Source: Montifringilla adamsi
Lineage: Eukaryota; Chordata; Aves; Passeriformes; Passeridae
Reading direction: 5' to 3'
Length of the DNA stretch: 64,000 bases
NCBI GenBank assembly: GCA_017590115.1
Contig: JAGGNK010008781.1
Coordinates: 4,197,676-4,261,675, forward strand
Part shown: positions 38,501 through 48,600 of the stretch, piece after piece
How the letters are laid out: every line of letters begins with the position of its first letter
Numbering within the stretch: position 1 is the first letter of the stretch
Program-made: the position numbers and the translations under genes
Notes under the pieces: model-generated
What the model was told of the DNA's origin: nothing
The model's input: the letters and a program-made list of their open reading frames with translations, nothing else
Databases searched by the model: none

Positions 38501-39221
38501 AATTAGGTGGTTGTGGAGGGGTGGCTGGGAAGGCAGGGCTGCTGCTGCTGTAAAAAGTCTCTGTTTCCTTGTGTGCTCATCTCCTGTCTTTGTGGTTTCT
38601 TTTAGGAATTCTTTGACATAAACCAACACCACTTAAATGTGCTTGGAGTGGGCCACCCCTCCCTGGACAGGCTGTGCCAGGTGACAGCATCCCACAGCCT
38701 GCACAGCAAACTGACTGGGGCTGGTGGGGGTGGCTGTGGCATCACCCTGCTGCCACCAGGTCAGTACAGCCCCTTGGGCATCTTCCTCTTCCTCACAGCT
38801 CTGGTGGGAGGGGCATTTCTGGGAGCAGAGGAATCACTGCCAGCCCTGGCCTGGCTCTGGAGGGATGGGTGGGATGTGTCCCAGCACTGCCTGGCACTGT
38901 GGGTTGCAGTGTGTGATCCAGGGCCGATTCAGAGTGTTCATTTATGTGTGTCAGCCCCTGAGGGCACTGGCTCTGTGCCAGGGGCTGTGTTTGGAGGAGC
39001 CATGGCCCTTTTCCTCTCCCTGCAGTGGCCGAGCTGACTCGCTGGCTGCTCTTGCCTTGCTCTTGGCAGACACCTCCCCGCTGGCCGTGGAAGCAGCCAA
39101 GCAAGACTTGTGTGCCTGTGGATTTGAATGCTGGGAGACCAAGATTGGGGCCCCCGGGGTGACCCTGCACTCCTGCTCCTCTCTGAGTGCCCAAGTGCTG
39201 CACGCGCTCGCCCAGAGCTGA
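29530..39221 (+). CDS. MVK: MVK, mevalonate kinase (10 coding exons)
   Basis: MVK phosphorylates mevalonate with ATP to 5-phosphomevalonate in isoprenoid and cholesterol synthesis. It is a GHMP-family kinase of cytosol/peroxisome. Exons: 29530-29607, 29681-29828, 30560-30707, 31679-31834, 33639-33742, 34572-34617, 35435-35525, 35926-36042, 38606-38759, 39070-39221. They total 1194 nt and join in frame to 397 residues (human 396). Visible motifs are Lys13 in [15 protein letters not shown], the GHMP nucleotide loop [13 protein letters not shown] (residues 138-150, with Ser146), catalytic Asp205 in NPSGVDNAV (human Asp204), and [15 protein letters not shown] near 331-345. The ATG chosen gives [13 protein letters not shown], aligned with human MLSEVLLVSAPGK. 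Intron 2 has a GC donor (AG|GCAAGG at 29829), and the others are GT-AG. Intron 1 is only 73 bp. The gene is intact. Confidence 0.97.
29829..29834 (+). other. MVK: Non-canonical GC splice donor of MVK intron 2
   Basis: Reading frame and protein similarity require exon 2 to end at 29828, where the intron begins GCAAGG after AG. This matches the known GC-AG donor type, which needs strong surrounding complementarity to U1. The intron closes with a normal CATAG acceptor at 30559. A downstream GT (CTCG|GTGCC near 29890) would also keep frame but would insert about 20 residues absent from the family. Confidence 0.8.
29953..29962 (-). promoter_or_regulatory. SRE-like motif inside MVK intron 2
   Basis: GTGGGGTGAC is the reverse complement of an SRE-1 sequence except for one terminal base. 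It lies about 420 bp inside MVK. It could be a second SREBP input or a chance match in G-rich DNA. Confidence 0.3.
33083..33243 (+). mobile_element. CR1 LINE fragment in MVK intron 4
   Basis: Sense CR1 (GATTAGATGGGATACTGGGA, GAAGCTGTGACTGCCCCTGG, GGAGGTGTCCCTGCACAACC). It is immediately followed by an antisense copy. Confidence 0.85.
33250..33475 (-). mobile_element. CR1 LINE fragment, inverted partner in MVK intron 4
   Basis: Antisense CR1 (CTCACAAGGAAGAACTTTTT, CAATTTAAAGCCATTCCCCC, CTCCTCTCCAGGCTGAACAA). It lies next to the sense copy at 33083-33243. Confidence 0.85.
35335..35418 (+). mobile_element. CR1 LINE 3' end abutting an MVK acceptor
   Basis: Sense CR1 3' end (CCTGCCCATGGCAGGGGGTT, GATGAGCTTTAAGGTTCCTT, tail CTCTGGGATTCTCTG). 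It stops 16 nt before the exon at 35435. Confidence 0.85.
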
Positions 39222-39771
39222 GCTGCTGCCTCTGGCAGGCCTGAGCTCTTGGCACCACGTCCTTGGAGCTTTGTGTGCCCAGATGCCTGGAAATTTCTTT
39301 CCCCTCTCCTGTGTGGCTGAGGGCCTCCAGACGTGGGTATGGAGCCAGTTTGGGACCTGGTGTCACTGGGATTTGAGGCTGCAATGGGAACCTGGGAGCA
39401 CCCACCCAGTGGTGTTTGACCAAGGCTCTCAAAAATCCTGGTTTGAATTTCCTTTCTCAACTGCTGTGCTGATCCCAAGGGGCAGGAGAAGAGGGGCTTG
39501 GCTGGATTCCAGGGTGGATAATGACACTTTGCTGCTTCAGATGCTTGTGGTGTCTCTTCCCTCATCCCTGCTGTCCTGTGGGAGCTGGCAAGGTGGATAT
39601 GCATGGTGCTTTGACGTTTTTGGGTGAAGAGCATCTTTGGCAGCTCAGGGCTTGATGCTCAGGTCTCTCTTTCTTCTGAACTGCATTCCTAGTGAAGATG
39701 GAACCTTTAATGCAGCTCTTCTCTGCTATTAATTAAGTGTTGGTAATTAAAATGCAAGATAAAGCACAATT
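39222..39771 (+). other. MVK: MVK 3' UTR (probable)
   Basis: Sequence after the TGA at 39219-39221 contains an ATTAAA signal at 39746-39751. A canonical AATAAA lies further on at 40501-40506 and would give a longer UTR. I cannot decide between them from sequence. Confidence 0.45.
39746..39751 (+). terminator. MVK: Candidate polyadenylation signal of MVK
   Basis: ATTAAA, the commonest variant hexamer, lies about 525 nt after the stop. The alternative is AATAAA at 40501-40506. Confidence 0.4.
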
Positions 39772-40892
39772 CTAGTGAAATTACTGATTTTCACTCTTTT
39801 CCATAATCTGTGCCTGGGCTGATAAGCAGAGTCCTGTAGTCAGGCTCTGTTTTTTGTTCACATGTTCAAGGTCTGACTCAAACAGCACCTGCAAGGAGGG
39901 CAGCTCCAGGCCAAGGGCAGGCTTAAAATTCCTCCTTGTAAAAGCTGTTCTCTCACACTTCAGTCTTGGACCAGCATGTCCCTGACCCTGCCTGGTGTTG
40001 GGTTTACTTTGGTGTAATTAAGCAGGGGAAAGAAACCCAAACCAAGTCCTCAAAAGCTCACCATAAGCTGCAGTTGACAAACTCCAAAACCTAAATGCAT
40101 TTAGACTTATTACACAAACGTAAATGCATTTTTTACTCCTGAAATTTTAATGAGCTGTGCCACAGAACGAAGGGGAAGTGGCTGAGGCCAGAATCTCTGG
40201 GAGTCATGAGCTGACTCTGAGGGACTGTGGTCTCTGCTGTACCTGCCAAGGGGGTTTTATCATCACTCTGTTTGTCTGGGGTGGGTTTTTTAAGTGGGTT
40301 TTTAAGTGTAGCTGTGTTCAAGAATTGCTTCACTCAAAGCTGAGTAATGAATTGGCAGAGGTGGGGAATTTGCCTTCCCCTTCCAGCCCAGGGATAAAAA
40401 AAATCAAGTGTGAGAAGCTGAGATGTTCTAGCTCTAAACTCCCAGCATCATGGTGACCAGCTTTAGTTCCCTGATCCCATGTAAAACTGTCTCTGGTTTT
40501 AATAAATCCATGGGTTTTTTATGTGCAAAGTGTTCTTTGATAATTATGCTGGATACAAAAGGAAAAAAGCACCTTACACTGCTTCAGGAAAGCAGGTCTC
40601 AGATGCTGCCTTTCTACATGTCTAATTACAATTCCAATTTGCATCTGAGAGCTGCTTTACACTAATCACAAGTCAGAAAGGCTGATAAATAATTTACCAT
40701 TTTCTAATACAGTGTAATCAATGTGAGGATCTGGGAGCGTGTTGACTTTAACCACTTACATGTGTCGACTTTGTGATGTTGGCACAAAGAGATGCCAGAT
40801 CCAGCACGGGGAGCTTCCCTTCAAAACAACATGTCTGGGGCTGAGCCTTGTTGGCTCTGAGAGCTGGGGACTAGAACTGAGGGGAAGTTCAC
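39772..40892. other. Intergenic sequence, nothing recognised
   Basis: Moderately AT-rich unique-looking sequence after MVK. Apart from AATAAA at 40501, a possible distal MVK poly(A) signal, I see no gene, RNA or repeat. Confidence 0.5.
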
Positions 40893-41130
40893 AGAATCCC
40901 AGGATCATTCCGCTTGGGAAGGCTTTCCAAGTCCAATCTGTGACCGATCCCCACTTTCCCACCCAGCCCAGAGCACTGAGTGTCACATCCAGGTGTTTCT
41001 CGGATACCTCCAGGGATGGGGACACCGCCAGGGATGGGGACTCCAAACCTCCCCAAAAGGGACCACTCTTTCCATGAAGAAATTCCTCCTGATGTCCGAC
41101 CTGAGTGCTCATCCCACTCTGCTCTGTGGC
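40893..41130 (-). mobile_element. CR1 LINE fragment, intergenic
   Basis: Antisense CR1 starting with the tail region (TCACAGAATCCCAGGATCAT) and running into CACTCTTTCCATGAAGAAAT. It is from a different CR1 subfamily than the TTTAAGGTCCCTT type in the genes. It contains a short CCAGGGATGGGGAC duplication. Confidence 0.85.
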
Positions 41131-42659
41131 AGTGGAAGTGGTGACATTCCAGGACAGGGAGAGTGGTGGCAGTATCGTGGCAGGAGGGTGACCCATACTG
41201 GGGTCTGTGGGAAGGGTCCTGGGTGACACAGGCACTGCTGGGATCTGCCTTCCCTGGGCCACAGGGACCAGATCTGCCAAAGTCAGCAGCTGGAGCCAGT
41301 CCCAGTCTGGAGCGAGCACAGATTTCACATCCATCTGTGAGCACGGGAGTGCCCATTCCCTCCTTTCCAAACTCCTCCTTCACCAGCTCCATCAAACAAA
41401 CGCTCTGCAGGAGCATTGCTACATCCAGCGGGATAACCCGAGGGGTGGCTGGCATGTTCCTGACCCCACTTCCACACGGGAATCACCCCTGCACTCACAC
41501 CGAGTTCCAACCTCCTGCTGTGACTCCCGAGCCCTGGGACACACGAAACCATCGCTGCCTCCTCAGCCCAGGGCAGGAGCAGCTGCTGCCGTGGGACTGA
41601 TGCCCCACGGGGCCACGGAGTGGGGCAGAAGGAGGCACAGCTCTGTCTCTGGTGTGTTTTGCTGCTTTGGAAGCAAAACTGAAGCCTGTGGAGCGTGTTC
41701 TCCCCACGGATCAGCCCCTCCTCTCCCAGGCACCCCGTGGGACGGATGTGCAGCAGGGCAGCGATTGCTGCTGAAGGATTAGCCTGGTAATTTGGCTAAT
41801 TTTTCTTGAGCTTCATTTTTCACATTACGAGCTCTGCAGCAAGACTAACGAGCCTGGCTTTACCTCTAATAGCCAGCACAGGGATGGGGAGGGGAGGCTG
41901 TGGGGGCTCCAGCCTAAAGGAGGGATTGAGGAATTTCAGAGCGTGGGGGGTCTGGTGAGAGCTGGGGGTCACCGATGTTTAGTGACAACAAAAAGGAAAA
42001 CACTTTGAATAAAAATACCTTTTAAAATCCTCCTTGTCCTTCACAGCCAGTGCCCGGGGCAGCATCGCTGCCGGGGTGTCTGCCCCCATCCCTGGGGAAT
42101 GTCCCGGTGCCCCGAAGGGCTCCTGCCCCCCCTGCACGTCCTCCCCTGAGCCGGACCCCGGCGCTCCCCGGCCGGCCTGGCAGGCACAGATGGTATTATT
42201 GTTTGTTTGCACTCGGTGTCAGCAGTGCCTTCTTTCTGCTCCGCTGAGTAGATGCTGAGGAGGCAGTGACATTATTGGAGATCACGGAGAGAGCAGGAAC
42301 AGGGTCAGGGAGAGAGAGAGGAAATGTCAGCGCGCAGTCCCGCGGGGCTGGGGGGCTGCTCGCACCCCTGGGGCTCCCGCTGCTCCAGGGGTCCCTCCTG
42401 GGGACAGGAGGCGACACTGGGACCCCCTGAACAGCCTGCAGGGCCAGTGCCGTGTCCTCAGACACACTTGGCGGGTTTGGGAGGTGTGGGGATCCCCCAG
42501 GGCGAGTAGGGACCCCCCCAGAGCCATTTCAAGGGCGATTTGTGCATCCGGCACCTCCCTTGTCCCTTCTGCTTCCCATCCCCAGGGATTTTGGGGCTCC
42601 CGCATTCCCAGGGCTCGTGGGGAGCCCGTCCTCCCTGTCCCCCCCCCGATCCCTCTCCC
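41131..42659. other. GC-rich intergenic sequence, no gene recognised
   Basis: Open frames here are by-products of high GC. They show no conserved family motif and no consistent splice structure. Homopolymer C runs occur near 42640. Confidence 0.5.
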
Positions 42660-43215
42660 CTCCCAGCATGCTGAAGGTTTTGAAAGTTAAGTATTACCGT
42701 CTGCTTTGTTGTTGCCTAACTACGACAGACAAATTGAGAACTAGTTGTCAAAATGTCAGTGCACAACAAATCAACATTCAAAATGAGTCTCAGCGCTATG
42801 TGGTGTATAATTAAAAAAAAATCCTTTTTAGAAATTTCAGCAAGCGTTGGCTCTGCTTTATATTTGTCTGTGTGATTAATAAAGGCAGCTAATTTTCAGA
42901 CTTTAAAAACAGCTAGAAAATAGCTCCTAATTACATATTAGGTTCCAAGCGGCCCCCGCTGAGCGAGGCTGGTATTGGTGGGCCAGAGAATTTGGCAGGG
43001 GCTTAATTACATTCTGAGCATCATCTAATTTTAGTTAAATGTAATGTAATCAGCAGCAGATGTCTGAAATAAAATATGAATTATGAATATGATGAAATTT
43101 CATTCTTGAATAAAAAAGTAATTTGCTATTTAGTTCATTAAAGTCGCAGAGGTTTATTAGGGAGCAGGTACACGGTGTGGCTGGGTTCTATTAAAATGAT
43201 ATTTCAGAGGGAGAA
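42660..43215. promoter_or_regulatory. AT-rich candidate conserved noncoding element
   Basis: A sharp switch from GC-rich flanks to AT-rich sequence full of TAATTA, TTAATT, ATTACATT and TGTCAAAATG-like words. No transposon family or exon fits. This texture is typical of developmental enhancers, but conservation and activity are inferred. Confidence 0.45.
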
Positions 43216-43436
43216 GGAAATTGCATTAAAGGTGCTAAAATATTCTGCCAGGATGCTGTGCCGGGTGGGAATGAACGTTTACAAAAATAACGGAGCCCTG
43301 GGCCGGTGCCAGCCCCCGGCTCCGGAGCTTCCGTTTACGCAAGGTGACGTCCTGGGGGGACCTGGGATGGGCTCTGCACCCCCTCTGGGTGTCCTGAGGG
43401 CAGCTGGGCTCTCCTCACTGGTGGGTTGAGTTATTT

Positions 43437-43760
43437 CACAGAATCCCAGGATCATTCAGCTTGGGAAAGACCTCCAAGAGCATCGAGTCCAAGTTGTGCC
43501 TGATCCCCACTTTGTCACCAGCCCGGAGCACTGGGTGCCACATCCAGGCCTTCCTTGGACACTTCCCCAGGGATGGGGACTCTAAACCTCCCTGGGCAGC
43601 CCCTGCTAAGGCCTGACCACCTTTTCCATGAGGAAATTTCTCCTGGTGTCCTCCTGACCCTCCCCTGGCACAGCTTGATGCCACGGGGACAAGGCGTCCT
43701 GGCACACATTGAGCTGAGATCCGTGTGCCTTATTCCAGCTTGGCCAGGAAAATGAAGCCT
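43437..43760 (-). mobile_element. CR1 LINE fragment, intergenic
   Basis: Antisense CR1 with the full tail end (TTTCACAGAATCCCAGGATC), the CTTGGACACTTCCCCAGGGA block, and a more internal part ending around CAGCTTGGCCAGG. Same subfamily as 40893-41130. Confidence 0.85.
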
Positions 43761-44164
43761 CAATTCTCCTGTCAGCTCTGGGACCGTGGTGGATCCTCCT
43801 GGGACACCATCTCTTGGACATTCTCCCTGCAATATCCTATGCAGTTTCAGCTCTGAAGTTGAAATTGCTTTTCTCTATCCCTCCGTGGCCCAGGCTGACA
43901 GATAAGCATCTCCTGGTGAGGGGGAAGGATGGCGTGTTCATTATTTCCTTGTATTACACATTCTGTCATTTTAATCCCTCCTGGATGCCGGGCACCAGCT
44001 TCAAGCCCTGCCCACTTCCAGGGTGCTCTCCAAGAAAACCCTTGGCCGATTCATCCTGCATGGCAGGAAATCCCGGGGCACATCCAGGCAGCTCCGGTGA
44101 TGCTCTGGCTCGGTCCCGGTGCTGGTGCCGTGGCACAGCCGGGCTGCTGCTCACCGGTGTGGGT

Positions 44165-44460
44165 TCACCGTCCTCCCTCTTCTATTCATCAAGGGCATGA
44201 CAGCTAAAATTCATTTGAAGATGAAGAAAGTGCCGGCTAATCCTTTCTGGGAGACAGTGATAGACTGGCGGCTCGGGAAGAATTGCACAGCAGTAATGAA
44301 ATTAGGCTAAAACTGCTGGCGGATAGCAGATAATTGCCCTTGTCTGTCACGAGGAATAACATCTCCCAAATCCAACACAATGATTGTTAAAGTTGCAGGA
44401 ATTTATTTTATTTATTTTATGGGCTCGGGATTGGCTTTCTGAAGGTCTTTCCCAGGAAAA
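44165..44460. promoter_or_regulatory. Candidate conserved noncoding element
   Basis: A compact AT-leaning island between GC-rich flanks, with AATTCATTTGAA, TAATGAAATTAGG, GATAATTGCCC and (TTTAT) repeats at its end. Not coding in any frame of sensible length. Confidence 0.4.
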
Positions 44461-44469
44461 TAAAGGAGA

Positions 44470-46194
44470 GGGAGCTGCGAGCTCGCCTCCCGCCTTCCCT
44501 GGGTGCTTCGCGCCGCAGCAGCTCGTTAGCCCTGACTAAGCAGCATCACCACGATGACAAGGACACCCCGCTGGGGCCACTCCGGGGAGCAGGAGCTGAA
44601 CCAGCCGGCACAAGCTGCTTGGAGGAGCTGCTGGAAGTGCCGGTCCCTCCCCAGCTCCCGCTGACCTGGTGCCTTCCAGGAGGAATCCATCCGCCGACAC
44701 TGGGTGCCTGCCTGGTTCTGGGGCAGGTCCCGGTGCCACGGTGGCCACACGAGTCCCGGTGCCGTGTCCAGGCTGACCAGCAGCCATTTGTTGTGTAATT
44801 GATGGGGCGGTGGCAGCCCAGCGCGGGTGAGTGACTGCGCCGGCCGGCGACGGCGATGTTTTATCCGCCAGGGCTGGCACGGGTAATTTACTGTGCTCGG
44901 CAATAACATATTTCACTTCCCGTCTCCCAGATGAAGATTACTTGTGTTTGAAAGTGCCTGAACACACACTCAATTCTGCTTAAACGCTCGCAGCCAGCCG
45001 AGCGCGGCTCGGCCCCGTGCCGGGGTGGCACAGGGATGAGGATGGGGACAAGGATGGGGACAAGGATGGGGACAAGGATGGAGCACGGCCCCTGCTCCCT
45101 CTGGAGCCACTCACAGCGCTGGGGAAAACCCCCTGCAGTGCCCGGCGCAGCGGCTGGAAATATTCCATCCACCTTCCCTGACATTTCGTCTGGCCGGGCA
45201 AGGAGCTCCGTGGCATTTCCGAGAGGGGCTGGGGAAAGGTCAGGGGGTGGAAAAGGTTGGCAGGGTCGGTGCTCCTGCCTCATCCCAAGGCTGCTCCTGA
45301 CCCCTCCGGACAACTGCAGCACAGGCACTGCATGGGCTGGATATCCCTTCCAATGCTGGGATATCCCTTCCAGTGCTGGGAATGCCCTGTGTTTTTCTGG
45401 GATGCCCGAGCCACCTGAGAGATGAGACAGCACCAGCAGGAGGGTTCTTGTGCGCAGCCCCAAAAGCTCCCTGTGAGAGGCAGGTGTGAGGAGGGGCAGG
45501 AGCTGCGGGGGTGAGGGGCTCAGAGCGATGGGGACGTGGTGGGGCCGTGCTGCCAGGGCTGGATCCCATCCAGCTCCTTCTCTTGCCAACAGCTCCAGGT
45601 GGGTTCTGGGCAGAGCCGAGCTGGGGGTGTGGAAGCCCAAGGCTGACCCTGCTGACCCTCGGGTGGGGTGCTGGCCCCAGTGCTGCCGCTCCTCCTGCCG
45701 GTGCTGGCACGTCCCCAGCGTTCCCGACACGGCGCTGCCGTTAATGGATGCTGGTGTGTCACCCAGCCCATTTGTCTTCATTTGGTGCCAGCCGGCGGCT
45801 GCGGGGACGCGCCAGGGCTGGGCACAACGCCCTGGAGCTGCAGCCTGGCCCAGCAGCAGGATGGGGGATGGCATGGCCAGCACAACCAAAAGTGGATGTT
45901 GATGTCCATTCCCGTTCCCAGTGAGAATCCCTGGTCGCTTTGCAGGTGGGACTGCCAGCCTGAGACCCGGGCAGGGTTGGGGACACCTTCCTTGTTTGTG
46001 GCATGACCTCTGTGTGCCACCGTGCCTGCTGAGCTGGTGTCCCAGGGTGGGTGGGCATGGATTTGGGGGCACAGCAAGGCAGGGACCAGACGGGCTGGCC
46101 CAGAGGTCCCTCCAGCTCCCCATGGCCATCGTCATCCTCCCTCAGTGGGGGATGGCACTGTCACCACCGTGTCCTGCCAGATTCCGGGATGGAA
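44470..46194. other. GC-rich intergenic sequence with small tandem repeats
   Basis: A 12-bp minisatellite (GGGGACAAGGAT units) spans 45034-45080, and a 22-bp duplication (GGATATCCCTTCCA.TGCTG) spans 45340-45381. The stretch 44835-45000 looks more conserved in texture. The 415-codon open frame on the minus strand here has no exon or family support. Confidence 0.5.
45034..45080 (+). repeat. 12-bp minisatellite
   Basis: About four copies of GGGGACAAGGAT, almost perfect, in otherwise non-repetitive GC-rich DNA. Confidence 0.85.
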
Positions 46195-46470
46195 CCTCTC
46201 CGCTGGAGCTGGGTAATTTCTGATTAAGGATTACTGTACCATCGGCTTCGGTTTGATTGCAGATGTTTTTAATTATATCGTATAAGATGGTATTATGTAA
46301 TTGCATTTATCTGATTGAAGCCTTAATTGTAGGATTTCATAATGGTTTGACTGGGTAAATACACCGTCGCGTCTGTTGTCCCCCACCGAAAATTAGGTGC
46401 TTCATGTCTTTATTGCATTATCCTGCAGAGGAGCTTAAATTGGGAAGGAAGGAATTAGGAGAGAGAAGAA
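46195..46470. promoter_or_regulatory. AT-rich candidate conserved noncoding element
   Basis: Dense in homeodomain and POU-like words: TAATTTCTGATTAAGG, TTTTTAATTATATCG, ATGTAATTGCATTT, CTTAATTG. It is bounded on the right by a CR1 insertion at about 46490. Confidence 0.45.
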
Positions 46471-46489
46471 AGGAAAGGCGAGTTTGTCA

Positions 46490-46640
46490 TAGGATCACAG
46501 GATCCTGGAATGGTTTGGGTTGGAAGGGACCTTAAGGATCATCTTGTTCATCATCTTGTTCCAACCCCGTGCTCTGGACAGGGACACCTGCCACTAGAGC
46601 AGGTTCCTCTCCCATGGACAGGACAGCTTCTTTCTCTTCC
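46490..46640 (-). mobile_element. CR1 LINE fragment, intergenic
   Basis: Antisense CR1 3' end (GGAATGGTTTGGGTTGGAAG, GACCTTAAGGATCATCTTG, then GACAGGGACACCTGCCACTA). It contains a small local duplication of the CATCTTGTTC word. Confidence 0.85.
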
Positions 46641-46959
46641 CAGTCCCAGAGATCATGGTCCCCTTCCTGCCTGGGCTCTGGAAGCACCAGCACCCACCAG
46701 AGCTCAGCCCAAACATCTCCTCCACCCGGGCATCCCAGGGGCAGCCACTCTTGCAAAAGCAGGTGAGGGATGGCAAAAATTCCTGTTTTCATTAATGACA
46801 GTACACAGCAGAATAATTGGAAATCTCCCCACCTTAATTCCCTAAAAAAAGCATTAATGAGCTGCTGGTAAGGGGAGTCTGAGCTGCACCTCCCACCCTC
46901 AAGGTGGGGGGATCTCTGCGCCTCCCCCTGGCAATTAAAGAGAGGTTTGGGGTGTTGTG

Positions 46960-47425
46960 GGAGCCTTTTTCCCGGCTGTAATCTGCAACATGTTGTTCAC
47001 AGGGAGCCTCCTGGCTAATGGGTTTAGGATTACGGGAATATGCACAAATCCAGCGGCTCGCTGTCACTCCGCTCGGCGCACTAAGGTGATTTCATTAGGA
47101 TTTGGGTTTAGAGAAAAGTCTCTCTCTCTCTCTCTCTGTCTCTCCCCCCGCCCCTTCTCTCCCCTTAATATTATTTTTATTCAATTACATCAGCAATTCA
47201 TGAAACTTCAAAGCCGTTTCATCAGCGCAACCCGAACGCTGCCGGATTGTGCTTGAAAGGGGGGAAGAGGAGGAAAACATAAGCTGCTGCTTTAATGGAA
47301 TTACTGAAAGGGGCTTTTTAATTAAAAACAAAGGTTGGGCTGAGGTCTATCCATAATTCAGTGCCGCTGGATGTAATATCTGCCGGTGGTTTAATTTTAA
47401 TAAATGTATGTATTATTAACAGTGA
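46960..47425. promoter_or_regulatory. AT-rich candidate conserved noncoding element
   Basis: Runs of GGCTAATGGGTTTAGGATTA, TTCAATTACATCAGCAATTC and TTTTAATAAATGTATG-type words, with a (CT)n tract at 47118-47138. No exon or transposon was recognised. Confidence 0.4.
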
Positions 47426-47429
47426 GATC

Positions 47430-48309
47430 TATATTTTCCAAGCCCAAGGAAGGCCCAGCTGTTCCCACAGGAATGGCTCTCAGTGCCATGGGGGGCACAA
47501 GGGGACACTTGGTGGCCACGGGGCAGAGGATGGGGACAGGGATGCTCCTGGTGACCCCCCAGTGCCACAGGAGCTGTCACAACCCTGAGTTAATTACCAG
47601 CAGCACCTGCATAGGTTATTCAGACAACTCCAACCCCTCTTTTTGATGATTTACTCTTAATTAGCCTTTATTAATGAGATGTGACCTCATCCAGCGAGCT
47701 GGTTCCTCACTGCCATCTGCCCGTCCCGCCCTGGGCTGGGACAGTGCTGTCCCCAAGGCCAAGAGCAGCCAGGCAGTGGCTGAGGGGACGATGGCACGCA
47801 GTGATCCAGGTGCCATGGGGGATCCTCATCTCATCCCTGCGCTGCTCCAGTGGGATGGCACCGTTCCTTGCTCCAGCAGAAGTTTCCTGGAGTATGGACA
47901 GCACATCCTGCTTCGCAAGCACCCCAGCAGGAGCTGCCAAGAAGGTTGTGCCTCCTGGTGCTGCCAGGGATGGGGTCATCCCTTCCAGGGTTTCCCACTG
48001 GAGCTGGGATTCATGGACTGCTCCTATGGCACATCTCCATCCTCTTGTCCAAAGGCAGCTCGGAGATTTGGGAGATGAGGCTGCCCCATGGGATGCTCAG
48101 GAGGTGCCAGGGTCACCACTCCTGCTCTGGTTTGGCTTCTCCACACACACACACACACAGCACTGGCACCCAGATCCCCTCTCCTGGCTGATCCCAATGC
48201 CAGGATCTGCAGCAGCTCCACTCCAGCTCCAGCACTCATCCCGGACATTTGGAATGCCTCCTCCTGGGGTCCCCAAACCTGCTGGGAGTCCCCAGAGAAG
48301 GGAGCAGAG
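47430..48309. other. Intergenic sequence with a (CA)n microsatellite
   Basis: GC-rich unique sequence. The only discrete feature is a (CA)n run of about nine units at 48141-48159. Confidence 0.5.
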
Positions 48310-48600
48310 CCGGGAGAGCTTTTCTCTCGCTCACACTTCATTATTGTTGCTAAGGAAACCTCTTCCCAGGATCTCGCCTGGAACATGTCTGCCTCGGCGG
48401 GGCCGCACATCCATCTCTCCCAAAGTGCCCTGAGAGCCGGAGCCGGCGCAGACAAAGGCGGGGATGGAGGCGGAGGCAGCTCCGGGACCACCGCTGCGGC
48501 TTTGAACAGCCCGGCCCGCGCGGGATGCGCCGCACGGAAAAGTTGTCAGGGATCATACAAGACAAAAAACAAAATCCTAATGGAATTTGCTCCGTAGGCA
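48310..48600. promoter_or_regulatory. CpG-rich candidate regulatory element with RFX X-box
   Basis: An X-box-like word GTTGCTAAGGAAAC spans 48346-48359 and matches the RFX consensus in both half-sites. A CpG-dense patch (48385-48540) and an AT-rich end follow. No splice-ready exon is evident. This could be an enhancer or a minor promoter. Confidence 0.4.

Noticed and set aside
44888..46135. A 415-codon open frame on the minus strand in the intergenic region
   Set aside because: Composition is that of translated GC-rich noncoding DNA, it spans a minisatellite, and there is no recognisable domain or matching splice structure.
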